From Cricetomys ansorgei (taxonomy: Eukaryota > Chordata > Mammalia > Rodentia > Nesomyidae), in the NCBI GenBank assembly GCA_026225945.1, contig JAMJFZ010000597.1, positions 7,086,001-7,150,000 of the forward strand: a stretch of DNA of 64,000 bases, written 5' to 3'. The position numbers were made by a program, and so were the translations under genes. Of this stretch, positions 55,996 to 64,000 are shown piece by piece. The notes beneath the pieces are model-generated. The model ran no database searches. It had not been told where the DNA came from and saw only the letters and a list, made by a program, of their open reading frames with translations. The first letter of the stretch is position 1. Each line of letters begins with the position of its first letter.

Positions 55996-56154
55996 CCATG
56001 GATATCCATGGGTTACCAGCCCTGGGGCACTGCATCCAGCACCCGAGATGAAGCCAAATTTGAGCCTGAAATTTCATCTCTTACTGAGGCAGCAGTCAGG
56101 GAGCCTGCCTGGGTCTGCACTAGTTCCCCTGAATATATGTTATGGTTATTAGCT

Positions 56155-56432
56155 CTGTGTTTTGTGGGACTCCTATCAGTGGGAGTGGGTGTGTCTCTGG
56201 CCAGTTTACATGCTCTTGGGACCCTTCTCTTCCTATGGGGTTACTGTGTCCAGCTTTGATGTGAGGGTTGATGTCTCGCCTGATCGCATCTTCTTGTGCC
56301 ATGTTGGGCTGATATCCCTAGAAGGCTCCTTCCTTTCTAAGGGGAAACAGAGAGGGGGATGGAACTGGGAGAGAGGGCAAAGTGGGGGAGGGGAAACAGG
56401 TCAGGATGTATGAGAGAAGAATAAATGAAAGG
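56155..56432 (+). mobile_element. rodent L1 3' end, sense
   Basis: 'gggactcctatcagtgggag', 'ctcttgggacccttctcttc', 'tgggctgatatccctagaag' and 'gaggggaaacaggtcaggat' followed by 'gagagaagaataaatgaaag' is the rodent (Lx-type) L1 3' UTR with its polypurine tract and polyadenylation signal. A 5'-truncated insertion with no ORF. Confidence 0.88.
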
Positions 56433-56917
56433 GGGGGATTCCATCTTTTCCTGACTGCATGGACAGTAAAGGACACCTCTTCTAGGATCTCAAATAACAG
56501 GGGGAGGGGATCAGATCAATGGAGCGTTGAGGGCGTCCAGAAGTAGAGAAGAACAGGCACTCTGGCTGTCCGTTTGCGTTTGCCAAACTGAGACTGCAAT
56601 TTGAAGGAGTACAGAATTGTTTGGAACAACAGAGATTTTCAGAAGTGCGGTGATAAAAGGCCAACAACAACAGCAGCAAAAGAGATTCCTCGGGAATTTG
56701 TTATTTATCTAAAGGGAAAAGCTGTACAGGAAAATATCTGAGAGAAAATGGCTTGCGTGGTGCTGAACTGTACCAGATGAAGTCAGAGATCTGTAGAAGT
56801 GCTCAGCTGTGCGTCAAGAACAAAAGGAGAATCAGTCAACTGTATTTATTATTATTATTACTGCTGCCATTTCACTTCTTCATCTGTGTCTCCATGAAAT
56901 CATTAACGTCAACTAAG
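56433..56917. other. unique non-coding stretch
   Basis: (ATT)n lies at about 56844-56858. Nothing else recognised. Confidence 0.45.
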
Positions 56918-57369
56918 TATAGTAGTCCCCCCCTTATCCAGGAGAGATGCGTTCCCAAACACCTGTGGAAGCTCTGTATGCATCCAGCTGAACCCTATAT
57001 ATTCTATGGTTTTTCCCACTCTCTCTCTATACATACAATACTTAGTTTATAAATTATAACTGGTATAATATTAACAATAACTAACAATAAAATTACAATA
57101 ATATACTATAATAGCAGTTATATGGATATTGTCTCTCTCTCTCTCTCTTACCCAACTGCTACAAGGTTGGTAGCATATAGCACAAGGATACAATGAACAG
57201 AAAGATGATCCATGTCCTATGAAGTGACATGTAGAGGTTTTATCATGCTACTCCGAATGATAATTGAAAATTCATGAACTTTCTGATTCTGGAATTTTCC
57301 ATGAATATTTTTTGATCTTGGTTAATTGAAACCATAGGAAGCAAAGCCATGGATAAGGAACCTACTGTA
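56918..57369 (+). mobile_element. TcMar-Tigger MITE with both ends
   Basis: The element is 56920-57367. The 5' end TAGTAGTCCCCCCCTTATCC and the 3' end GGATAAGGAACCTACTG are imperfect inverted repeats, and TA dinucleotides (56918-56919, 57368-57369) flank it as a Tigger TSD. The interior has 'gaaccctatatattctatgg' and 'ataatagcagttatatggat' plus a (TC)n at about 57131-57149. It was mobilised in trans and has no coding. Confidence 0.9.
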
Positions 57370-57477
57370 CTTCCTAATCCTTTTGGAGCTGGACTCTTTG
57401 GCCTGGGGAATGTATTAGGAAGATACACTATTTGGTTGAGTCTAGGCTTACGGTGCCTAGAGGACAGGTCACATATG
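57370..57477. other. short unique spacer
   Basis: Nothing recognised. Confidence 0.4.
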
Positions 57478-57990
57478 AGGTATATACCGTTTACTAGGCT
57501 CTTATCTTGGGTTAAGAACTGGGCTTAGCTTGGTGTTTTTGTAGGGCTCCTAACAGTGATGGTGGTGCCTCTGACTCTTTAGCCTGCTCCTGGGAACCTT
57601 TTCCTCCTCCTGGGTTGCCTTGTCCTGCCTGGATAGGAGGGTTTCTACTTAGTCCTACTGTACTTTGTTATTCTGTGCTTGGTTGATATCCCTTGGAAGC
57701 CTGCTCTTTTCTGAGGGGAAACTGAGGGGAGAAGGGGGGTGTGGGAGAAGCTGGGAGGAGAAACTGTGGTTGGGATGGATCGTGTGAGAGAAGAGTAAAC
57801 AAACAAACAAAAAGAACTGGGCTAAATATAACCTGATGCGTATTATTCCACTTAACCCTTAAAACAATACTCCAAGTTAGGTGCTGTTATTATCTTTTCA
57901 CGGGTTAGGAAACTGGGTACCAAGAACACAAACTGTTTGCTCAAAATTACACAGTGAATAGAATCCGTATTTTAATCACCTCTTTGACTG
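57478..57990 (-). repeat. MIR SINE, antisense, split by an L1
   Basis: The left piece 57478-57526 ('ttactaggctcttatcttgg') and the right piece 57812-57990 ('ttccacttaacccttaaaac', 'gttaggtgctgttattatct', 'gtttgctcaaaattacacag') read as one antisense MIR interrupted by the L1 3' end at 57527-57811. Confidence 0.85.
57527..57811 (+). mobile_element. rodent L1 3' end, nested in MIR
   Basis: 'agggctcctaacagtgatgg', 'tgctcctgggaaccttttcc', 'gttgatatcccttggaagcc' and 'gagagaagagtaaacaaaca' give the rodent L1 3' UTR. The flanks AAGAACTGGGCT (57514-57525 and 57812-57823) form a 12-bp exact TSD. About 285 bp, severely 5'-truncated. Confidence 0.93.
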
Positions 57991-59019
57991 TTTCGCCCAT
58001 TCCGCCCCCTTTCCCACCATCTCCATGGCTCTCTGAGAAAGCAGTGCTAAAGGAGATGTGGTCTAGGATGTGACCCTCAGGATACAAGAAGAGAATTCAA
58101 ACTCTGGGAAGTTGCGTTATATTCCAGTGGATGTTAGGATGCAAGCCCTGTTTTCCGGCTGCTACTCAAGGCTCCTTCCATTGCACCTGGCTGACTTGTC
58201 CGTGAGCACAACTTCCACGTTATACATGGCTGCTGTTTCCATTCCTGGGCTTAGAACCACCAGGCCTCAGCCATAACTACAATCTTCGATTTACAGCCTT
58301 CTTCTGTTCTTGTCTAGGCTATTCTAAGGGCAGTCAGACTGATGGACGCGGGTGGCTTTGCAACCTGTGTTCAACTTAAAAGGCACAATGGCTGTCAGGC
58401 TTCCATTTTGAAAAGGACCTCTGATTGGAGTCAGAACGCTATATTAGGGATGGCTCTGTGATTGCTTTTAGAGAGTAGATCAACTACAATTCAGAAAGAT
58501 GGTGCATGGGGAAAAAGAAGAAAAAAGAAAACTAAATTCTCAAATAGACTTCTGAGAAGCTTGAAAGGTTTCCCTGAAATATTTCACCGAAGTCTTTTGA
58601 GCCCATTAAGAAAGTGCCCAGGCAGAACCAAAAAGTACATTAATGGTTATTTCTACACAGCAATTGAATTAAAGTGTCAATCTTCACCTAACTTGAATCA
58701 CACTGAAGCAGGCATTTTAAAAATTAGATACAAGTGTTCCGGTTTAAGAAATGGTTGGCTGGTTCCCCCTGATACAGCCTCCTGCCATCTCCCAGCAAAA
58801 CCCATGAAGACAGAGAAAGTGTCACAGGTAGGATTTTAAATCTCTGAACAAGGACTGACAAGTGACAGCTAGAATCTAGGACAGGATGACAACCAGCGAA
58901 ATGTCAGTGAAATTGCCCCAGGAACGTAGATCTCTGTCCTCTTGTTCTGATGTTAGAAACAGAGTACGGGAGCTGGCCGGAAACAAAGTAGTAACAACAG
59001 AAATGAAAGCACACCCAAT
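57991..59019. other. unique non-coding stretch, 1.0 kb
   Basis: Includes a 125-codon open frame (58462-58839, TTG start) with an acceptor-like TTTTAG at 58471 and donor-like CAG/GTAGGA at 58827/58828. No recognised domain, so it is not annotated as an exon. Confidence 0.4.
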
Positions 59020-59185
59020 GCTCACTGTCGACGGCATTTTGCATGAGCCAAGCCCCAGAACCTTCTCAGTGACTCTGCGACACGGGCGCCATCGCGTCTT
59101 CCATTTTACAGAGGGGGAAACCGAAGCACAGAAAGGCACAGAGCTAGCAATGCATGGAGTCAAGACGACAGCTCATATTCCTTAT
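59020..59185 (-). repeat. MIR SINE, antisense
   Basis: 'cttccattttacagaggggg', 'aaaccgaagcacagaaaggc' and 'cacagagctagcaatgcatg' are clear antisense MIR words. Confidence 0.9.
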
Positions 59186-59554
59186 GTAGGTCCGCCTTCC
59201 CTGGGATCCAAGTTCAGACATGGAAGGAGCCCTTTCTCCTAAATCTACGCAACCATAGCTCTCCATTGTCCAGTGAGAATAGAGAATGATGAAACTTCAG
59301 TCCTGAAATAGCAAAGCGTCAAATCAGTTCTTTAAAAATGGTTGACTTTTGCGATTTGGAGCCCTTAGATATGGACCGCCAAATTTATATCTCTGAACAC
59401 CTTGCTCCCTTCCCGAATATATTGGGTTATAATTTGGGAGAAACATATATTTGAATGCATTGAACTACAGGTAATTGAATGAAAGATTTCATTTTTAGTT
59501 AAAACTAAAGGTTTAAGAGATTCACGTATTTTGAGGTACATAAGACCAGTGAGA
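59186..59554. other. unique non-coding stretch
   Basis: AT-rich. No recognised repeat or gene. Confidence 0.45.
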
Positions 59555-59874
59555 CCAGTGTTTTGTGTGTGTGTGTATTTGTGTTTACTGACAGGTACAT
59601 TGTGTGGGAGGGTGCACATGGAGGCCAGAAGTTGACATTTGTGCTCCCTTTATTGTTTTCTACCTTATGTTTTGAGACAGGGATTCTTGCTAAGCCTGAA
59701 GTGTGCTGACTCAGCTAAACTGGCTGGTCAGGAGACCCCAGGGAGACTCTTGTCTTTCTAGTGCCAGGGTTAGAGCTCACACTGCCCCTTATACAGGTGC
59801 TGAGCGTCTGGGCTGAAGTCCTCATGCTTATGAGGAAAAGCTTTACTAACTGAACCATCTCCCAAGCTCCACGC
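59555..59874 (-). repeat. B4 SINE, antisense
   Basis: 'ggaggccagaagttgacatt', 'ttttgagacagggattcttg', 'ctggctggtcaggagacccc', 'gaagtcctcatgcttatgag' and 'ctgaaccatctcccaagctc' follow the antisense B4 order at full length. Confidence 0.93.
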
Positions 59875-59902
59875 TGTGGTAGTTTTGAAGTGTGTTCTTT
59901 TT

Positions 59903-60063
59903 GTTTGTTTATTTTGTTTTGTTTTTCGAGACAGGGTTTTTCTGTATAGCTCTGGCTGTTCTGGAACTCACTTTGTAAAACAGGCTAGCCTCGAACTCAG
60001 AGATCTGTTTACCTCTGCCGACTGAGTGCTGGGATCAATGGTGTGTGCCACCACCACCAGGCT
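59903..60063 (-). repeat. B1 SINE, antisense, with perfect 16-bp TSD
   Basis: 'cgagacagggtttttctgta', 'ctggctgttctggaactcac' and 'gctgggatcaatggtgtgtg' are antisense B1. The T-rich antisense tail is 59903-59936. GAAGTGTGTTCTTTTT occurs at 59887-59902 and 60064-60079, a perfect 16-bp TSD. Confidence 0.97.
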
Positions 60064-60079
60064 GAAGTGTGTTCTTTTT

Positions 60080-60349
60080 AAATACTCTTCCCTTGAAGTC
60101 TAATTCTTCTCTGCCTATGTGGTTTGGACATGTTGACTCTTCAGCAAGGTTAGTGTATGTAAAAGTGTTGACTCAAGATTCAAAAGGCACGTGGCTTCCT
60201 TCTTGTGGTGTCTTTTATAAATAGTACTTTTCTTGGGGTGAATGGAATCTCTCTACCATTCTGTAGAACAGACACTTCAGTATCCCTAAGGAGAGGCCTC
60301 CTGCACTTGGCTCAGCCCCCATGGAGTCTCTTTTGGGCAGCAGTCTCAG
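60080..60349. other. short unique stretch
   Basis: Nothing recognised. Confidence 0.4.
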
Positions 60350-60470
60350 CAGACACCTTGATTAAAATTTCATGACAGGCTCCAAGTCAGAATCACCGAG
60401 CTAAGCAGTTTCCAGACTCCAGAAAATGTGAGATGGTAGGTGCTTGTCGCCAAATTGGAGGAGGGATAAT
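60350..60470 (+). repeat. possible MST/MLT1 LTR 3' part
   Basis: 'cagtttccagactccagaaa' with 'atgtgagatggtaggtgctt' loosely matches 'cccagcctccagaactgtgagaaa...'. Weak. Confidence 0.35.
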
Positions 60471-61279
60471 TTGCTACATTGCAACAGATACTTAATCCAT
60501 GGAGAAAAGCATTTCTAGAGAGGTGAAGTTTTCTGCTAAGGAGGAACTTCCGAGCAAGGACTGTTGACACAGAGGACGCAGTCACAGTTAGAACAACATG
60601 GCCCAGGAAGGCATAGAGAGACAGAAGAAAGTCTGTGCGTCTATCAGTGCATATATTGACCAAGCCCAGCACAGTCAGAGGGCAAGTAAGCCCCAGTGCA
60701 ACAGATTATCCCCAGGGCAAGAGTAGAGGTGAGCATGTCCCAGAACAAACCTTATGAGACCAACAAAGAATACTGAGTATATTTAGATTAACCTTATTCC
60801 TGAGCAGTGTTCTGAACTGGCTCTGGTCAGTTGGGGCTATATAAAATAGAGATGAGTACTGTGGGTTGGCCTTTTGAGAATTGAGAGAGCCGTCCGAACA
60901 GTTCATACATGTGCTGCTGATTCTGTTTTATGGGGTTTGAGCCTAAAGTCAGCAAGGTATGCAGTACTGAAAGGGAGAAGGACAGTAATTGGGGACAATA
61001 GAACTGTAACCCCCAAAGACAGATTGGAGGCTGCATCAGTCATCATTGCCAAGTGTCCTGGAGTGGGCTGTGTGGAGAAATGGCTACACTTCCTGAACCG
61101 CTGGCTCAGAAGACGATGAAGTTGAAGATGTAGATCTAGAAGAGCTACAGGCCTAGGCGCTGTCACATCTTTCCAGGGTAGCCAAGGGGCATGATGCTGT
61201 GAGTGGCATTGGGTTCTGGTGTTCTGTACCAACTTTGTGTGAAGATCATGGCTCCTGGTTTAAGTCTGTCCTCCCCGCA
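60471..61279. other. unique non-coding stretch
   Basis: No recognised repeat or gene. Short open frames at 60903-61232 and 60874-61119 have no identifiable domain. Confidence 0.45.
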
Positions 61280-61395
61280 CCCTTTTGAGACTGAGTCTCA
61301 CTGTGTACCTAAGGCTGGCCTTTTGAGAAAAATCCTGTCTCAAACTTATGGCAATCCTCCTGCCTCTACCTTTCGAAGACTAGGATCAGAGTCCT
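61280..61395 (-). repeat. old B1-like SINE, antisense
   Basis: 'ttttgagactgagtctcact', 'gtacctaaggctggcctttt' and 'atcctcctgcctctaccttt' follow the antisense B1 order with an internal change. Confidence 0.65.
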
Positions 61396-61798
61396 GTATC
61401 GACATTGCCAGTTTATATGCACATTAATCTCACTCAATTGTCTCTTGTGACCCAGTTAATCTAGAACTATATAAAGAGTTCTGGAACATAGTTCCAGCTG
61501 AACTAAGTTGGTAGAATAAAAATCTACCGGAGAACTTTCAAAGGGCAAAATATAATAACAGCAAAATAAAGCACTAAGAGCTTTTAGCCTGCCGCAGCCA
61601 AAACAGTTTTGTTCTAGAGAATCAAGGACAGCTTACTGTTAGGGAAAACAGTCTATTAACATACTGACAGTTTTCAATATCTCCAATATGAAAACCCACA
61701 TGATAATTAGCAGTCGATGACAAAAAGCATTCAGACAAAATGCAATATTCACGAACAACTGAGAAAAAGAAATCTGCATAGAAAACTAGGGGCGGGAG
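61396..61798. other. unique non-coding stretch
   Basis: No recognised repeat or gene. Confidence 0.45.
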
Positions 61799-62139
61799 TG
61801 TGATGGGCAATATTGATTTCCAACTTGAGAGGATCTGGAATCTCCTTGCCGACGAGCCTGTGGGCGTGTCTGTGAGGGCACTTCTAGAGTGGGTGAACTG
61901 AGTAGGAGCCACTCTCACTGTGGGTATCACCATTCCAAGGACTGTTGAGGTCCTGGGACAAACAGAATGCGGAGAGCGAGCTGAGCACCGCCGTGCGTCT
62001 CTTTCTGCTTCCTGGCCTAAGATTCGATGTGACCAGCCGCCCAAGGGCCTGCTGCCATTCCTTCCCCCAGCTAAGCCTGTGCTCAAGTTTGCCTGTTGTC
62101 AGGAATTTCGTCACAGCAATGAGACCAGTGACAAATACA
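61799..62139 (+). repeat. MaLR-type LTR, sense
   Basis: Starts TGTGATGGGCAATATTGATT and has 'gagcctgtgggcgtgtctgt', 'cactgtgggtatcaccattc' and the 3' end 'cgtcacagcaatgagaccag' plus ACAAATACA. A near-complete sense LTR of the MT/ORR group with several retained CpGs. No convincing TSD. Confidence 0.88.
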
Positions 62140-62289
62140 AGAGGCTACTCAACACGAGGCGTCTCGGATGGAGAGCCTGTGTCTTCCTTCATGTTGAAAT
62201 AGCAGAGCCGTTGCCGTTAGACTCAGGAGAGCAGAACTCTGGCTAATTGTATTACTTCATAGAGCTGTTCTGTGAATTTTAGAAGACAT

Positions 62290-62560
62290 GAGGCAGAAGA
62301 AATACGGGGGATTGCTGGAAAGGAAGAGACAAAATTACTGTTATTTGCAGACAATGTGATTATATATCTTTTAAAACTGGAGCTCGAAGCTCTTGACATT
62401 AGTTCTTAATACATAAAATAATGGCATACCAGGAAAACATACAAATCCAGCGAGTCTCCCTGTGCCAGCACCACCACTCAGACGATGTAATGGGGAAAGA
62501 AATTCAATTACGATAGAAATTAGAAAATGGTAATGCCTTGTGGCATTGGCATTTCTTTTT
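62290..62560 (+). pseudogene. decayed L1 ORF2 reverse-transcriptase fragment
   Basis: The DNA around 62330-62372 translates, in the plus frame, to a stretch containing LLLFADNVIIYLL. This is the reverse-transcriptase catalytic block of L1 ORF2 with the second Asp of the FADD motif replaced by Asn. 'atggggaaagaaattcaatt' downstream also fits an L1. It is an old, inactive LINE fragment with no intact frame. Confidence 0.7.
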
Positions 62561-63116
62561 AGGAACACAGACCATTTATCTTGTTGAGTGTCTCTCAACT
62601 TGGGTCTATCCATTGTATCTCTGATTAGATTCCACGTATTCATTTTTGGTAGAAATAGTTCAGAAACAATGTTGTACACTTCTCTGTATACCTTTTAAGA
62701 CAAACATGATGTCATCTACCCACCACTGTGCTGAATACTAGCCTGATGTCCACAGTGGTCTCCCCACTATAAGAGACTAATGTTCTCTTTGTAGTTAATT
62801 CAATATCTCATGGTAATTTATTTTAAAATCATGTAAATATCCTGTTGTGTTTTTTTTTGTTAAAGTTTCCCTAATCATCGACTAGTTAAAATGGTGGTAC
62901 AGGTGTGCTGAGGTCTGTCTTCTCAGGTGGTACTTGTAAGAATAGAACCCGGTCACATGGTCCTAAAAGCCTTGGGCTTAACCCCATGAAGAATATTGAA
63001 AATTGTAGTTGTTCTCTAAGAGCCCAGTTCTAGGACTTTTCCATTCTAAATGATGAAATAATGTATAAGGCACTGATGGGAAAATAGCTAAATAATGTTC
63101 TTTATAGATATCGCTT
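62561..63116. other. unique non-coding stretch
   Basis: AT-rich. No recognised repeat or gene. A T-run lies at about 62851-62858. Confidence 0.45.
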
Positions 63117-63270
63117 TTGTGTGTATGCATGTATGCATGATTCCATGTGTGTTTAAGCCTGTGTGTATTTGTGCATGTGTGTGTGCATGCATGTGTATGT
63201 GTAAGCATGTGTGTTTTTTTGTGTATGTGCACTCACATGTGCACGTTGTGTGTGTGTGTGTATACATGCT
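63117..63270. repeat. degenerate (TG)n/(TGCA)n region
   Basis: TGTG/TGCATG-rich stretch with a clean (TG)n at about 63247-63260. The open frames over it are repeat translations. Confidence 0.9.
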
Positions 63271-63299
63271 AGTGATTTAACCTAAGGTTTTTTTTTTAC

Positions 63300-63480
63300 T
63301 TTTTATTTTGAGAAAAATCTGAGACAGTGTCTCACGAAGTTGCCCAGGCAGGCCTTGAACTTGTGAGCCACATGCTTGTTAGGAAAAGAGCTCCCTTGGG
63401 GCCAGTGTATGTTAAGACAACTTGGCACTGATATAGCTACACACTGCTTCAGTCTCCCGGGTAGGTACAATTACAGGTCT
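63300..63480 (-). repeat. old B1-like SINE, antisense, interrupted
   Basis: The left part has 'gagacagtgtctcacgaagt' and 'tgcccaggcaggccttgaac'. The right part has 'cttcagtctcccgggtaggt' and 'acaattacaggtctacac'. About 70 bp of unrelated DNA (about 63375-63447) sits between them. Confidence 0.65.
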
Positions 63481-64000
63481 ACACATCCAAGTCTGAGTAA
63501 GAGTTGAAAAACTGAGTATTCTTATTGAATTTAGTCTTTTGATACACCACCATTTTGTTAGTATTCATTTCCAAGATTAGGTTTACTCTGATATCCTGGC
63601 CATTGAATCCAGTGCCTTAAACATGCTAGAAAGCTCCTTTTGCTTAATAAATCCACCAGCCCTTACAAGGGTAGTTTTTAGTTTTTCTTTGCTCTATTTA
63701 TTTTCCCTCTGTTTGACAATAATATATTCTAACCACAGTAATAATAAGTCCTTAGAGAAATCCCATGTGCAGACCATTTTTCCTGTACATCTTTCTTGTT
63801 CAAATTATGGTTGTCATGTTACCTTTTTTGAAGTTCGGAACGATAGTCCACGGAGCAGCGGACGGAGCAGGCAGAATCACTGAGCTCTGTTCCATCGCTG
63901 TCCAAATACGACATTTGATCCTGAGACACCCATCTGGTGGTACTATCTTATTTAGTCTGAATCAGTAACTGACCCGGAATTCCGGGAGTATTTTACAATC
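63481..64000. other. unique stretch, window end
   Basis: 63600-63660 (gcttaataaatccaccagcc) may be a weak antisense ID-like piece. The sequence ends without any recognisable feature. Confidence 0.35.

Noticed and set aside
61622..62086. 154-codon minus-strand open frame
   Set aside because: Lies mostly on the complement of the MaLR LTR at 61799-62139, with no domain.
63924..63937. CTCF-like word on the minus strand (CCACCAGATGGGTG)
   Set aside because: Two mismatches in conserved core positions.
1..64000. Any bacterial-type system, operon, toxin-antitoxin or defence locus
   Set aside because: All recognisable content is rodent interspersed repeat and unique mammalian DNA; no coding density.

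Overview
The window reads as non-coding nuclear DNA from a muroid rodent, either intergenic or deep intronic. The evidence is the repeat content. There are B1, B2/B3 and B4 SINEs, rodent MT/ORR-type MaLR LTRs, two rodent L1 3' ends and two URR1 elements, on an older mammalian background of MIR, L2, L1M, MLT1, a Tigger element and a hAT MITE. Most SINE copies are clearly diverged from their family patterns, and recent ID elements are not evident. I would not name the species beyond 'muroid'. All repeat family names come from recalled consensus patterns, not from a search.

No protein-coding gene, exon, tRNA, rRNA or small-RNA gene can be supported. Open reading frames do not exceed 166 codons, and the longest ones lie in simple repeats or LTRs. 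There is no CpG-island-like stretch.

Layout. 1-9 kb: B2/B3, three MaLR-type LTRs on the minus strand and one on the plus, an MLT1, a URR1, L2 and L1M pieces. 9-15.7 kb: mostly single-copy DNA with a 52-bp alternating purine-pyrimidine tract and several B2/B3 copies. 15.7-20 kb: a MIR, a 123-nt uninterrupted pyrimidine tract, two B2/B3 copies, then about 3 kb of unique DNA. 20-30 kb: an MLT1/MST-like LTR, MIR, B1, L2 pieces, an MT LTR with a perfect 5-bp target-site duplication (TSD) and a URR1 with a perfect 8-bp TSD. 30-35 kb: B4 elements, one of them inserted inside a MIR. 35.8-39.3 kb: a local direct duplication of about 0.55-0.6 kb whose copies lie 2.84 kb apart. 39-45 kb: largely unique AT-rich DNA, a 70-bp tandem duplication and an L1M 3' region. 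45.6-51 kb: a cluster of five LTRs, including a well-bounded 519-bp solo LTR. 51-57 kb: B2 pair, L2, hAT MITE, B4, LTR and a rodent L1 3' end. 57-64 kb: Tigger, a MIR split by an L1 3' end, B4, a B1 with a perfect 16-bp TSD, an LTR and a decayed L1 reverse-transcriptase fragment.

I found no undescribed biological system. The most useful observations are the local duplication, the nested insertions that give relative ages, a few candidate regulatory sites (an NF-kB motif in an LTR, a CTCF-like motif in a B2, a palindromic E-box) and several repeat-free AT-rich blocks that may be conserved non-coding elements.
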